A stretch of DNA of 64,000 bases from Sporocytophaga myxococcoides (lineage in GTDB: Bacteria; Bacteroidota; Bacteroidia; Cytophagales; Cytophagaceae): assembly GCF_000775915.1 (NCBI RefSeq), contig NZ_BBLT01000001.1, positions 868,001 to 932,000 on the forward strand. Reading direction: 5' to 3'. Position 1 is the first letter of the stretch; every line of letters begins with the position of its first letter. This document shows positions 1-7,104 of the stretch, one piece after another. Below the pieces are notes generated by a model. That model was not told where the DNA came from and ran no database searches. It saw only the letters and a program-made list of their open reading frames with translations. The position numbers and the translations under genes are program-made.

Positions 1-775
1 TTTGGAAACAGCGTTACTGGATTTAAAGCAAGGAGGAAAAAGGAAGCTTTTTGACACAGATTTTACTACGGGAGGAAAAGGAATTCCGATCAATGGTCTG
101 ATCTGGATGGGGGACTTTAATTTTATGGAAAGGCAGTTGTGGGAAAAGCTGGAACAAGGATTTAACTGTATTAAGATTAAGGTAGGTGCAATTGATTTTA
201 ATAAAGAATGTAATCTGCTGGAAAAAATCAGAACCAGATTTTCTCCGGAACAGATTGAGATCCGTCTTGATGCAAATGGCGCATTTACAGAAACGGATGC
301 TGAAATCAAATTAAAGCAACTCTCAGAATTTACTATTCATTCTATTGAACAACCTGTAAAGGCAGGCCAGGTAGAATTAATGAAGCATCTTTGTACTTTG
401 AATATCATACCGGTAGCGTTGGATGAGGAACTTATAGGTGTATATACAAAAGATACAAAAGTAGAATTGCTTCAAAAGATCAAACCTCAATACATCATAC
501 TCAAACCCACTCTTTTAGGTGGATTTAAGCAAAGTGCGGAATGGATTGATGCAGCAGATAGAATAAAGGCTGGCTGGTGGTTTACTTCTGCTCTGGAGTC
601 TAATGTTGGCCTCAATGCCGTTGCTCAGTTTGCATATAGCCTGAACTCTCCAATGCCGCAGGGATTGGGCACCGGCAAGCTTTATCATAACAATATTGAT
701 TCTCCGCTTGTTATTCAATCAGGGGCTCTGTACTACGATCCTTCACAAAATTGGAATTTTAATCCCTTGTTATAA
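1..775 (+). CDS. menC: o-succinylbenzoate synthase, 5'-truncated by window edge
   Basis: Enolase-superfamily enzyme of menaquinone synthesis; the family dehydrates SHCHC to o-succinylbenzoate using Mg2+. The N-terminal part lies left of the window, so the first readable codon (TTG) is probably an internal Leu. The barrel motifs are visible in order: the Lys base in CIKIKVG, metal acids in RLDANGAF and SIEQP, a third acid in LDEEL, the second Lys in ILKPTLLGG, and the late strand TSALESNVGLNA. Related dipeptide epimerases share this layout, but the SALESNVG segment favours OSBS. It ends 15 bp before the next gene, so co-transcription is possible. Confidence 0.85.
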   Translation, partial: LETALLDLKQGGKRKLFDTDFTTGGKGIPINGLIWMGDFNFMERQLWEKLEQGFNCIKIKVGAIDFNKECNLLEKIRTRFSPEQIEIRLDANGAFTETDAEIKLKQLSEFTIHSIEQPVKAGQVELMKHLCTLNIIPVALDEELIGVYTKDTKVELLQKIKPQYIILKPTLLGGFKQSAEWIDAADRIKAGWWFTSALESNVGLNAVAQFAYSLNSPMPQGLGTGKLYHNNIDSPLVIQSGALYYDPSQNWNFNPLL

Positions 776-790
776 TGGCAATAGTATGAT

Positions 791-1567
791 ATGAGGTATA
801 CATTAATTACCGGAGCTAGCAGAGGTATTGGCCTGGCATTGGCAGAATATTGTGCGTCTAAAAATTTTAATTTGGTTCTTGTTTCAAGATCCGAAAATAA
901 GCTTTGGGAGATAGCTGAAAGATTAAAAGCTACCAAAAGAATTGATGTAAAAGTTTATTCTGCAGATCTTACAGAAAGTGATGTTCCAGAGAAACTTTAT
1001 AACTGGTGTTTAAAAGAAGGAATAAAGGTAAATGCGCTTATCAATAATGCAGGAGCAGGTCTGTATGGCAAGTTCTCTTCATTATCACTGGATAATCAGT
1101 TAAATCTGATTAAATTAAACCAGTCTGCTTCTGTGTCGCTGATCTATAACTTTATTCCTATGCTTAAAGCTGAAGGCGGATATATTATGAATGTAGCAAG
1201 CACTGCATGTTATCAGCCAATTCCATTTATGAGTGTGTATGCTGCTACTCAGTCTTTTCTGCATTCATTTACTCTGGCACTGCGTGAAGAGTTAAAGCCA
1301 TTTAACATATCTGTCAGCTGTCTTTGTCCTGGACCTACTGCAACCGATTTTTTTGAAGAAGCTGGATTGAAAAATCTTCCTGTTGATTCAAGTGAAGTGA
1401 AAATGTCTCCTGAAGAGGTAGCTGAAATAGCTGTAGAAGGTATGCTTGCTCATGATTCTGAAATAATTCCAGGAACAAGCAATATGTTTGGAGCCTACTT
1501 CAGTAAGATTTTTCCAAACAAGTTTATTGTAAGGACTCTTAACAGACTTTTTGCACCAAAGAATTAA
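791..1567 (+). CDS. Short-chain dehydrogenase/reductase with Lys-to-Gln change in the active site
   Basis: Classical SDR of 258 aa, soluble NAD(P)-dependent oxidoreductase fold. The cofactor motif TGASRGIG is at residues 7-14 and NNAG is near residue 86. The catalytic Ser is S137 (in NVAS) and the Tyr is Y150, but the expected YxxxK reads YAATQ, so the Lys is Gln154 (codon CAG). In the family that Lys lowers the Tyr pKa and binds the ribose, so activity may be altered or lost. The substrate cannot be told from sequence. It lies 15 bp downstream of menC and is followed by a strong hairpin terminator. Confidence 0.85.
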   Translation: MRYTLITGASRGIGLALAEYCASKNFNLVLVSRSENKLWEIAERLKATKRIDVKVYSADLTESDVPEKLYNWCLKEGIKVNALINNAGAGLYGKFSSLSLDNQLNLIKLNQSASVSLIYNFIPMLKAEGGYIMNVASTACYQPIPFMSVYAATQSFLHSFTLALREELKPFNISVSCLCPGPTATDFFEEAGLKNLPVDSSEVKMSPEEVAEIAVEGMLAHDSEIIPGTSNMFGAYFSKIFPNKFIVRTLNRLFAPKN

Positions 1568-1591
1568 ATATTAGTGGTTGGTTTGTTTTTA

Positions 1592-1629
1592 AAATTCATT
1601 TTCACTTTATGGAAATGAATTTTTTTTTA
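1592..1629 (+). terminator. Rho-independent terminator after the SDR gene
   Basis: Stem AAATTCATTT pairs with AAATGAATTT around a short loop and runs directly into a T tract. It separates the menC/SDR unit from the VIT-family gene. Confidence 0.7.
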
Positions 1630-1639
1630 TATTGAAATT

Positions 1640-2362
1640 ATGGAAGACAAGTTACATTCAGACGGGAACATTTTATTTTTTAATAAAGATTATATTTCCG
1701 AATTCATTTATGGAGGTATTGATGGTGCAATTACCACATTTGCAGTTGTTGCAGGAGCTGCAGGAGCAAATTTATCAATATCTGTAGTAATTATTCTTGG
1801 CTTTGCTAACCTTATTGCCGATGGCTTTTCAATGTCGGTGGGAAACTACTTTTCAACTAAGGCAGAGCAGGATACTTACGAGAAAAATAAAGCTGTTGAA
1901 TATTGGGAAATCGAAAATATGAGGGAAAAAGAAATTGAGGAAATAAGGGAGATATACCAAAAGAAAGGATTCGAAGGTGAACTACTAAATAGGGTTGTTG
2001 AAGTGATTATTTCCAATAAAGATGTATGGGTGGATACTATGATGAAGGAAGAACTTGAGATGTCTAGAGATGAAAGAACTCCTTTTAAAACCGCCGGAAT
2101 GACTTTTCTATCTTTTGTCACAATCGGTCTGATTCCTTTGCTGGCGTATCTATTTGCAATTCTGAATATATTGGAACCAAGCAATTTGTTCCTGGTAAGT
2201 TGTATTCTCACTGGTATAGCTCTTGCAATTGTAGGTAGTTTTAAGAGTATAGTTACAAATAAAAATAAATTAGTAGGGATCATGGAAACACTTTTCCTTG
2301 GAGGTATTGCGGCATTTCTTGCATATTATGTCGGAGCTGTTCTTGAAAAAATCTTTACATAA
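1640..2362 (+). CDS. VIT1/CCC1-family iron/manganese transporter
   Basis: Integral membrane protein of 240 aa in the VIT1/CCC1 (DUF125) family, which moves Fe2+ or Mn2+ out of the cytoplasm. TM1 begins with the family motif EFIYGGIDGAITTFAVVAG (about residues 16-34). TM2 carries the conserved ADGFSMSVGNYFSTKAE. A Glu-rich cytoplasmic helical hairpin follows (about residues 80-140), the metal-binding region of plant VIT1. Three more hydrophobic segments make up the C-terminal half (about 150-238). It is a single gene. Substrate metal is inferred from family only. Confidence 0.85.
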   Translation: MEDKLHSDGNILFFNKDYISEFIYGGIDGAITTFAVVAGAAGANLSISVVIILGFANLIADGFSMSVGNYFSTKAEQDTYEKNKAVEYWEIENMREKEIEEIREIYQKKGFEGELLNRVVEVIISNKDVWVDTMMKEELEMSRDERTPFKTAGMTFLSFVTIGLIPLLAYLFAILNILEPSNLFLVSCILTGIALAIVGSFKSIVTNKNKLVGIMETLFLGGIAAFLAYYVGAVLEKIFT

Positions 2363-2465
2363 TATTATATAAAGAAATTCACCAGCTGGTTTAAAAGAGC
2401 TCAAATACTAATTTTTAAGTGAATAAAGTCTTTCTAATTCAATAAACATTTTAATGTTGATATCT

Positions 2466-2490
2466 GTAGAGACGCCATGCATGGCGTCTC
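2466..2490 (+). repeat. REP-like palindrome, GTAG-headed (copy 1)
   Basis: GTAG at 2466-2469 overlaps a perfect 22-nt palindrome (2469-2490) with arms GAGACGCCA and TGGCGTCTC and a TGCA centre. The same element recurs around 47.7, 52.2, 52.4, 52.9 and 55.8-56.5 kb. Confidence 0.85.
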
Positions 2491-2576
2491 CTTATCCACG
2501 GGCATGGTCTTTAAATTTATCAGGACACATTAAACGGCAGATATTGTTTTCTATAAAAAAACATTATAAAAGATAT

Positions 2577-2602
2577 GAGACGCCAATGTGTAGTGTTTCT
2601 AC
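2577..2602 (-). repeat. Degenerate inverted REP-like copy, partner of 2466-2490
   Basis: Reads GAGACGCCA on the plus strand and ends in CTAC, so GTAG heads it on the minus strand. One arm is decayed. With the copy at 2466 it forms a head-to-head pair about 110 bp apart, like a BIME. Confidence 0.6.
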
Positions 2603-2612
2603 AAGTAAAAAG

Positions 2613-3041
2613 CTAACGCTTATCGGCACTCCAAATTTTCTTAATTTTTTCATCCGGATAAGTAACCTCCTGATATAATCCCTTTATATTCCCTTCTGAA
2701 ATTACTCCATTCCAGCGAATGATACTTCCATCAGAAGGGTTGTAGGAGGAAAAAGTTATACCTTTACTGTTAGTAGATCCTTTAATTTTACCCCGGAATG
2801 GATATTTTCCCTTTCTTAAAATTCTTCCTTCAACTTTACCCAAGTGGTCTATAATTATAAATAACTCAAATTTACCATTTAGGTCATTGGAGTAATTGGC
2901 AAAAGAACCATAATAGTGGCCCGCTGGATTCATGGATTCTTTATTCTGATAAAACTCCCAGAGAGCCCAAAAAGTAACAAGAATACTAATCATTGCTGCT
3001 GTTGCCTCGATCTTCCTTAAAAATCCTTCATTACTGCTCAT
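2613..3041 (-). CDS. Hypothetical protein with one N-terminal membrane anchor
   Basis: No family recognised. The 142-aa product has a short polar N-terminus, one hydrophobic helix (about residues 14-30, ATAAMISILVTFWALW) and a predicted beta-rich soluble domain with alternating glycine and aromatic residues (GHYYGSF, GKVEGRI, GITFSSYNPSDGS). The topology suggests an anchored domain facing periplasm or cytoplasm. It is transcribed towards the REP-like pair. The compositional bias looks like genuine coding sequence, but there is no functional clue. Confidence 0.6.
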   Translation of the reverse strand: MSSNEGFLRKIEATAAMISILVTFWALWEFYQNKESMNPAGHYYGSFANYSNDLNGKFELFIIIDHLGKVEGRILRKGKYPFRGKIKGSTNSKGITFSSYNPSDGSIIRWNGVISEGNIKGLYQEVTYPDEKIKKIWSADKR

Positions 3042-3113
3042 AGCATGTTCTTAATAAAATAAAAAGCCATCTCCCTTAAATTTTGTTTAGGAGGAGGTCA
3101 AAAATATGAGCCT

Positions 3114-3500
3114 TTAATTGGAAACAATTGCAGTAACTTCTATTTCTATCAGAAGATCAGGAGATATGAGTCGGTTTACTTCCACCATTGTAGCAACCGG
3201 ATTTATTCCAATAAAAAAATGACCATGAGCTTTACCTATTTCTTCCCATTGACTAATATCGGTAACATACATGCGCGTCCTCACCACATCTTTCATACTG
3301 CATCCGAAATGTTCAAGACATTTTTCAATTTTTGACAAAATAAAATGAGTTTGTTCATAAACATTTCCTATACCGATTACTTTGTCTTCTTCCATTGCAG
3401 TAGTCCCTGCTACTTCTATTATGTTTCCTATTTTTACTGCTCTGGAATATCCAACTATGTCTTCCCAAGGTGTTCCGGATTTTAAAACTTCTCTTTTCAT
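3114..3500 (-). CDS. RidA (YjgF/YER057c/UK114) family protein
   Basis: Small soluble Rid-family protein of 128 aa, usual length for the group. RidA proper hydrolyses reactive enamine/imine intermediates to ketones, and many paralogues serve specific catabolic pathways. Seen: the central VRTRMYVTD strand with the family Arg and the C-terminal PDLLIEIEVTAIV strand with the conserved Glu. The N-terminal SRAVKIGNIIEVAGTTA matches the substrate-facing sheet. It is last in a tight minus-strand operon, 21 bp after the cyclase gene. That placement suggests a dedicated role in the same pathway rather than general enamine clearance (inference). Confidence 0.85.
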   Translation of the reverse strand: MKREVLKSGTPWEDIVGYSRAVKIGNIIEVAGTTAMEEDKVIGIGNVYEQTHFILSKIEKCLEHFGCSMKDVVRTRMYVTDISQWEEIGKAHGHFFIGINPVATMVEVNRLISPDLLIEIEVTAIVSN

Positions 3501-3521
3501 GTGTATATTTTCTTAAAAAAA

Positions 3522-4289
3522 CTAATTGTCAAAAATAGCTACAACCCTGGCTGGGGCTGCCGATGCTCCCTTTATCTTTAATGGAAAAACAGCAACTTTA
3601 AATCCGAATGGGGGAAGTGCTTCCAGATTTACCAGCTGTTCCATATGAAGGTATTCGTGCTTTTGTCCTACAAGATGGGCTTGCCAGAAGAGTTCAGAAT
3701 TGGACGTTTCTTTAGCTTTGGCAGCCATATACCTTAATGGCAGATCAAAACCCCACTGATCTATACCCATTACTTTTATACCTCTTTCAATAAGCCATTC
3801 AGTAGCTTCTTTACTCATGCCTGTTCCTTTATTTATATAATCTTCACCCTGAACCTTTGATCGGCCGGTTTTAATAAGGACAATTTTACCAGGAGCTATT
3901 TCCGCACCAGACTTTTTAAGGTCTGCTTGAATATCATCGATTGTTATGATATCAAAGTCTGCCTTATGACTCATATCTATAACAATTCCTTCCCCATAAA
4001 GCCATTCAAGAGGAACCTCATCTATGGTCTTTGCCTTCTTTCCATTTACTGTCTCTGAATAATGCCATGGTGCATCAATATGGGTTGAAGAGTGAACCCC
4101 CATTCCAAGGATTGTATCATCTGCCCATCCTATGAACTTTGAAGGGAATAGGCGGACAGGAAGACCAACAAAAAAACGGATAAGAAACTTACTCTTTCTA
4201 TGAGCTTTGTTTTCGACTTTTATCCTCATAAACCATGGATCTTTTTTGTTGTATTCAATGGTTTTGGAAAGATCAATAATACGTGACAT
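3522..4289 (-). CDS. Metal-dependent cyclase / kynurenine-formamidase-like hydrolase
   Basis: Protein of 255 aa in the cyclase family (PF04199), which includes kynurenine formamidase, isatin hydrolase and polyketide cyclases. Diagnostic metal-binding motif near residues 65-77: HSSTHIDAPWHY, the family HxGTHxDxPxH with Gly replaced by Ser. A second conserved patch, RGIKVMGIDQWGFD, follows the usual pattern of late active-site residues. Middle gene of the carotenoid-oxygenase/cyclase/RidA operon, 32 bp after the oxygenase gene. The substrate is unknown; a ring-opening or amide-hydrolysis step is the family expectation. Confidence 0.8.
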   Translation of the reverse strand: MSRIIDLSKTIEYNKKDPWFMRIKVENKAHRKSKFLIRFFVGLPVRLFPSKFIGWADDTILGMGVHSSTHIDAPWHYSETVNGKKAKTIDEVPLEWLYGEGIVIDMSHKADFDIITIDDIQADLKKSGAEIAPGKIVLIKTGRSKVQGEDYINKGTGMSKEATEWLIERGIKVMGIDQWGFDLPLRYMAAKAKETSNSELFWQAHLVGQKHEYLHMEQLVNLEALPPFGFKVAVFPLKIKGASAAPARVVAIFDN

Positions 4290-4321
4290 TTTATGATTTA
4301 ATTTTTTTATAATAGATGTTT

Positions 4322-5776
4322 TTACTTTTGGTAAAACATTCCATGCAAACCTATTGGCAGATGTACAGGAGCATAAGCCCTTGCAATTTCAGTCAAATCA
4401 GCTGCATTTAATAGCAAAAGAAATGAAGATTGTTTTTGTATATCAAGGACCACTGATAAAATGATACCATCGTCTTCTGAAGACCCTCCGGGAGCGGCTA
4501 CAAATAAAGGTTCTGAAGGATACATATCTTTATGATACCAAACCTTTACATCTCCTGAGCTGATATCTATTTTCACAAGCTGGTTATTTACTTCAATATT
4601 CTGAGTTTCCTTTAAGCCAAGTCCATAAACGAAATTATAAGATTTGCATGACCTTTTCATATTGAAAGATGGCAGATCCAGAGAGGTGTCGGAGAGTTGA
4701 ATAAGATCCACGGTTCCGGTTTTTAAATTTATTTTTGCTCTATAAAGCAACCCCATGCTTTCTTTTTTAAGACCGTTTTGTTTGAGTTTATCTAAATAAA
4801 GATCTTTGATTACTGAAGGATCATTGTATAAGCAAAGATCAATTAATACCTCATCTGATTCTTCGAAAGCATTGACTGTATGGAAGAAAAAGAAGGGGCT
4901 AGATTTAAAGGTTTTAATTTTTCCGCTTATGCGATTCACGAGATGAAATTTAGTGCCATTTTCAGGTTTCCAATGATAGCAGGCTTCATATGGTCTGTTA
5001 AGAAATCTGCTGAACATTAGTTGCCATATGTTAAGCTCCAAAGGTTGCTCTATGAATATGAAATAATTCTTTGTTAATGCATAGCTGTGAAAATAAGTAT
5101 GCTTAGGTGCAGATAAGGAACCGAATGGTTTTCTTTCAAATGTGGATTCTGAAATTTTGATAAAAGAGAAGTTTCCTTTGGGGCCTGGTTTTCCAAGACA
5201 GTTAAAAACTTCTTTGGTTTCAGGATCGTAACAACTATGAGCTGCACTAAACATATAATCATTTCCAAACTGATCAGAAAATTTAATTTCTCCTATGGTT
5301 TCAAGTGAATTAAAATCAAACTCAACCATATAGGAGAAGTCTGATACAGCTGCTATTCTATTACCGTTTTTTAGAATGCTCACACTTGCATTTGATGCTT
5401 CAGGCTTGGAAAAAGCACTGAAAAACTTATTGAAAATGGAAGCGCAAGGATCAGCAACTGTTCCCCAACTTCTGTTTTTTATATAATTGGCAGATGTACT
5501 TTTTATATAATCTTTGGATTGAAGAAACTTACTTTTATAAGATACTTTTCCATCCTGAATAGAAAATTTATGAATCATGGAAAACCCGTCAAACCAATGG
5601 TTCAGCTTGTATTCTCCAACTTCAAATTTGGCAGGTCCGTTTCTGATAAGGTCACCCGAGAGCCATTCAGGTATTTGTCCTTCTATATCAAGATTACAAT
5701 TTGATGTTTCTTTTTCAACGCTTGTATAAATGAGTGAATCCATAGGTGCTTTATTTAAAAATATGCTTTTAATCAA
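4322..5776 (-). CDS. Carotenoid oxygenase (RPE65/CCD family)
   Basis: 484-aa seven-bladed propeller Fe2+ enzyme of the carotenoid cleavage family. N-terminal family motifs: GDLIRNGPAKFEVG followed by NHWFDGFSMIHKF. Four His residues fit the iron ligands: AAHSCYDPE, YFHSYALT, FFHTVNAFEE and the C-terminal GLHGMFY. Length and the C-terminal final-ligand position match bacterial apocarotenoid oxygenases. First gene of a minus-strand operon with a cyclase and RidA. The divergent upstream gap (5777-5880) is shared with the AhpD-like gene. A second Met at residue 12 is an alternative start. Substrate, carotenoid or stilbene-like, is not determinable here. Confidence 0.85.
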   Translation of the reverse strand: MIKSIFLNKAPMDSLIYTSVEKETSNCNLDIEGQIPEWLSGDLIRNGPAKFEVGEYKLNHWFDGFSMIHKFSIQDGKVSYKSKFLQSKDYIKSTSANYIKNRSWGTVADPCASIFNKFFSAFSKPEASNASVSILKNGNRIAAVSDFSYMVEFDFNSLETIGEIKFSDQFGNDYMFSAAHSCYDPETKEVFNCLGKPGPKGNFSFIKISESTFERKPFGSLSAPKHTYFHSYALTKNYFIFIEQPLELNIWQLMFSRFLNRPYEACYHWKPENGTKFHLVNRISGKIKTFKSSPFFFFHTVNAFEESDEVLIDLCLYNDPSVIKDLYLDKLKQNGLKKESMGLLYRAKINLKTGTVDLIQLSDTSLDLPSFNMKRSCKSYNFVYGLGLKETQNIEVNNQLVKIDISSGDVKVWYHKDMYPSEPLFVAAPGGSSEDDGIILSVVLDIQKQSSFLLLLNAADLTEIARAYAPVHLPIGLHGMFYQK

Positions 5777-5880
5777 CTTTTGTAAAGGGAAATTGGTATG
5801 CTGTAAACCTGTTTTTATTAAACATTTTTTTCCAATTAAGCTTTATTGGTTTGACAGATATTTGTTAAAAATAAACCAAC

Positions 5881-6339
5881 ATGAGTTTAAGGCTAAATAT
5901 AGGAAAAGTTGCGCCGGAAGCAATACAGGCCCTTAATGTCCTGGATGAATTTCTTCAATGTTCCGATTTAGCTAATAACCATAAAAATCTTATCAAAATA
6001 AGAGTCTCTCAGATTAACGGCTGCTCATACAGCATTCATAAATATTCTGGAGAAGCTCGGCGATCAGGGGAAGTAGAAGAGCGGATATACGGGCTGGCAG
6101 CCTGGAAAAATTCAAACTTATATACAGAAGATGAAAGATCTGTTTTGGCTCTTGCAGAAGAGGTAACTTTAATCGGAGATAACCATGTTACGGATGAGGT
6201 GTATGCCAGAGCAATGAAATTTTTTGATGAGCATTATTTCTCTCATATTATAATGAGCATTATCACGATTAATGCCTGGAACAGGTTAACCATAGTTGCC
6301 AGGATGCTCCCTGAAAAACATGGAGAAATTAGATCTTAA
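5881..6339 (+). CDS. Carboxymuconolactone decarboxylase/AhpD-like protein with CxxS
   Basis: 152-aa all-alpha protein of the CMD/AhpD-like fold. Motif region QINGCSYSIHKYSGEARRSGE (residues 44-64, about) matches the usual NGCxYCxxxH...AR..G of alkylhydroperoxidases, but the second Cys is Ser (C48, S51; His53 kept). The disulfide-based peroxidase cycle should therefore not work in the usual way. Divergent from the carotenoid oxygenase operon and convergent with the sirtuin gene, whose stop overlaps this one by a few bases. Confidence 0.8.
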   Translation: MSLRLNIGKVAPEAIQALNVLDEFLQCSDLANNHKNLIKIRVSQINGCSYSIHKYSGEARRSGEVEERIYGLAAWKNSNLYTEDERSVLALAEEVTLIGDNHVTDEVYARAMKFFDEHYFSHIIMSIITINAWNRLTIVARMLPEKHGEIRS

Positions 6340-7019
6340 GCCATTAGTATTTCTACAACTTTTTCTACCCCTGTGCTTGCCTTTTCTTCTATCAAATGAA
6401 GATTGGGGCGTTTTCTTACGGCAGGCATATTGGGATCTATTACATAGACAGGAATACTTTCTCCTACATAATCAAGCAATCCTGCAGCAGGGTATACCTG
6501 AAGGGAAGTGCCAACTACGATAAAAATATCAGCTTTCATTGCCAGCTTCATGGCTTTGTCCATCATTGGTACCATCTCTCCGAACCAAACAATATGTGGT
6601 CTTAGCTGAGATCCATGCGGACATTTTTCTCCAAGCTTTAACTCCCAGCTATCCATATCATAGATCAGGTTTTCATTTAGTGAACTGCGGCATTTAAAAA
6701 GCTCTCCGTGCAAATGTATTATTTTAGAAGAACCCGCTTTTTCATGCAGGTTATCTACATTTTGTGTAACAATAGTGACATCGTATTTTTCCTCCAAGGT
6801 TACCAGACCAAGGTGCCCTGCATTAGGCTGAGCGTCAAGCGCAGCTTTACGTCTGAGGTTATAAAATTCCAGCACAAGAGCGGGATTCTTTCTCCAGCCT
6901 TCAGGAGAAGCTACTTCCATTATATCATGTCCCTCCCATAATCCCCCTGCATCTCTGAAAGTAGATATACCGCTTTCAGCTGAAACTCCGGCTCCGGTTA
7001 ATACAACAATTTTTTTCAT
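6336..7019 (-). CDS. Sirtuin (Sir2/CobB-type NAD-dependent deacylase), zinc ligands missing
   Basis: 227-aa Sir2-family protein lysine deacylase starting at MKKIVVLTGAG. Seen: NAD site GAGVSAESGISTFRD, catalytic segment TQNVDNLHEKAG, the active-site His in HLHGE, and VVGTSLQVYPAA. The small domain that usually holds two Cys-x2-Cys pairs has only isolated cysteines (FKCRSS and EKCPHG), so structural zinc is probably absent, as in a known subset of bacterial sirtuins. The reading frame is open upstream to 7274, but that stretch is the antisense-free +1 frame of the topA tail and contains a terminator, so the start at 7019 is preferred. Confidence 0.85.
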   Translation of the reverse strand: MKKIVVLTGAGVSAESGISTFRDAGGLWEGHDIMEVASPEGWRKNPALVLEFYNLRRKAALDAQPNAGHLGLVTLEEKYDVTIVTQNVDNLHEKAGSSKIIHLHGELFKCRSSLNENLIYDMDSWELKLGEKCPHGSQLRPHIVWFGEMVPMMDKAMKLAMKADIFIVVGTSLQVYPAAGLLDYVGESIPVYVIDPNMPAVRKRPNLHLIEEKASTGVEKVVEILMA

Positions 7020-7064
7020 CTTTTTTACAAATCCTGTATGAGTAATAAAATTACTTTTGTAATC

Positions 7065-7100
7065 GAAAATAAAAAAGGTCCATGTGAAAACATGGACCTT
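7065..7100 (-). terminator. Terminator of topA
   Basis: Hairpin 7075-7100 with stem AAGGTCCATG / CATGGACCTT and 6-nt loop. On the minus strand it is followed by a T-rich run, directly after the topA stop and before the sirtuin start. Confidence 0.85.
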
Positions 7101-7104
7101 CAGG

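Noticed and set aside
2454-2678. 74-aa plus-strand frame through the REP-like pair
   Set aside because: Its sequence is mainly the palindromic repeat and there is no signal, codon bias or conserved motif.
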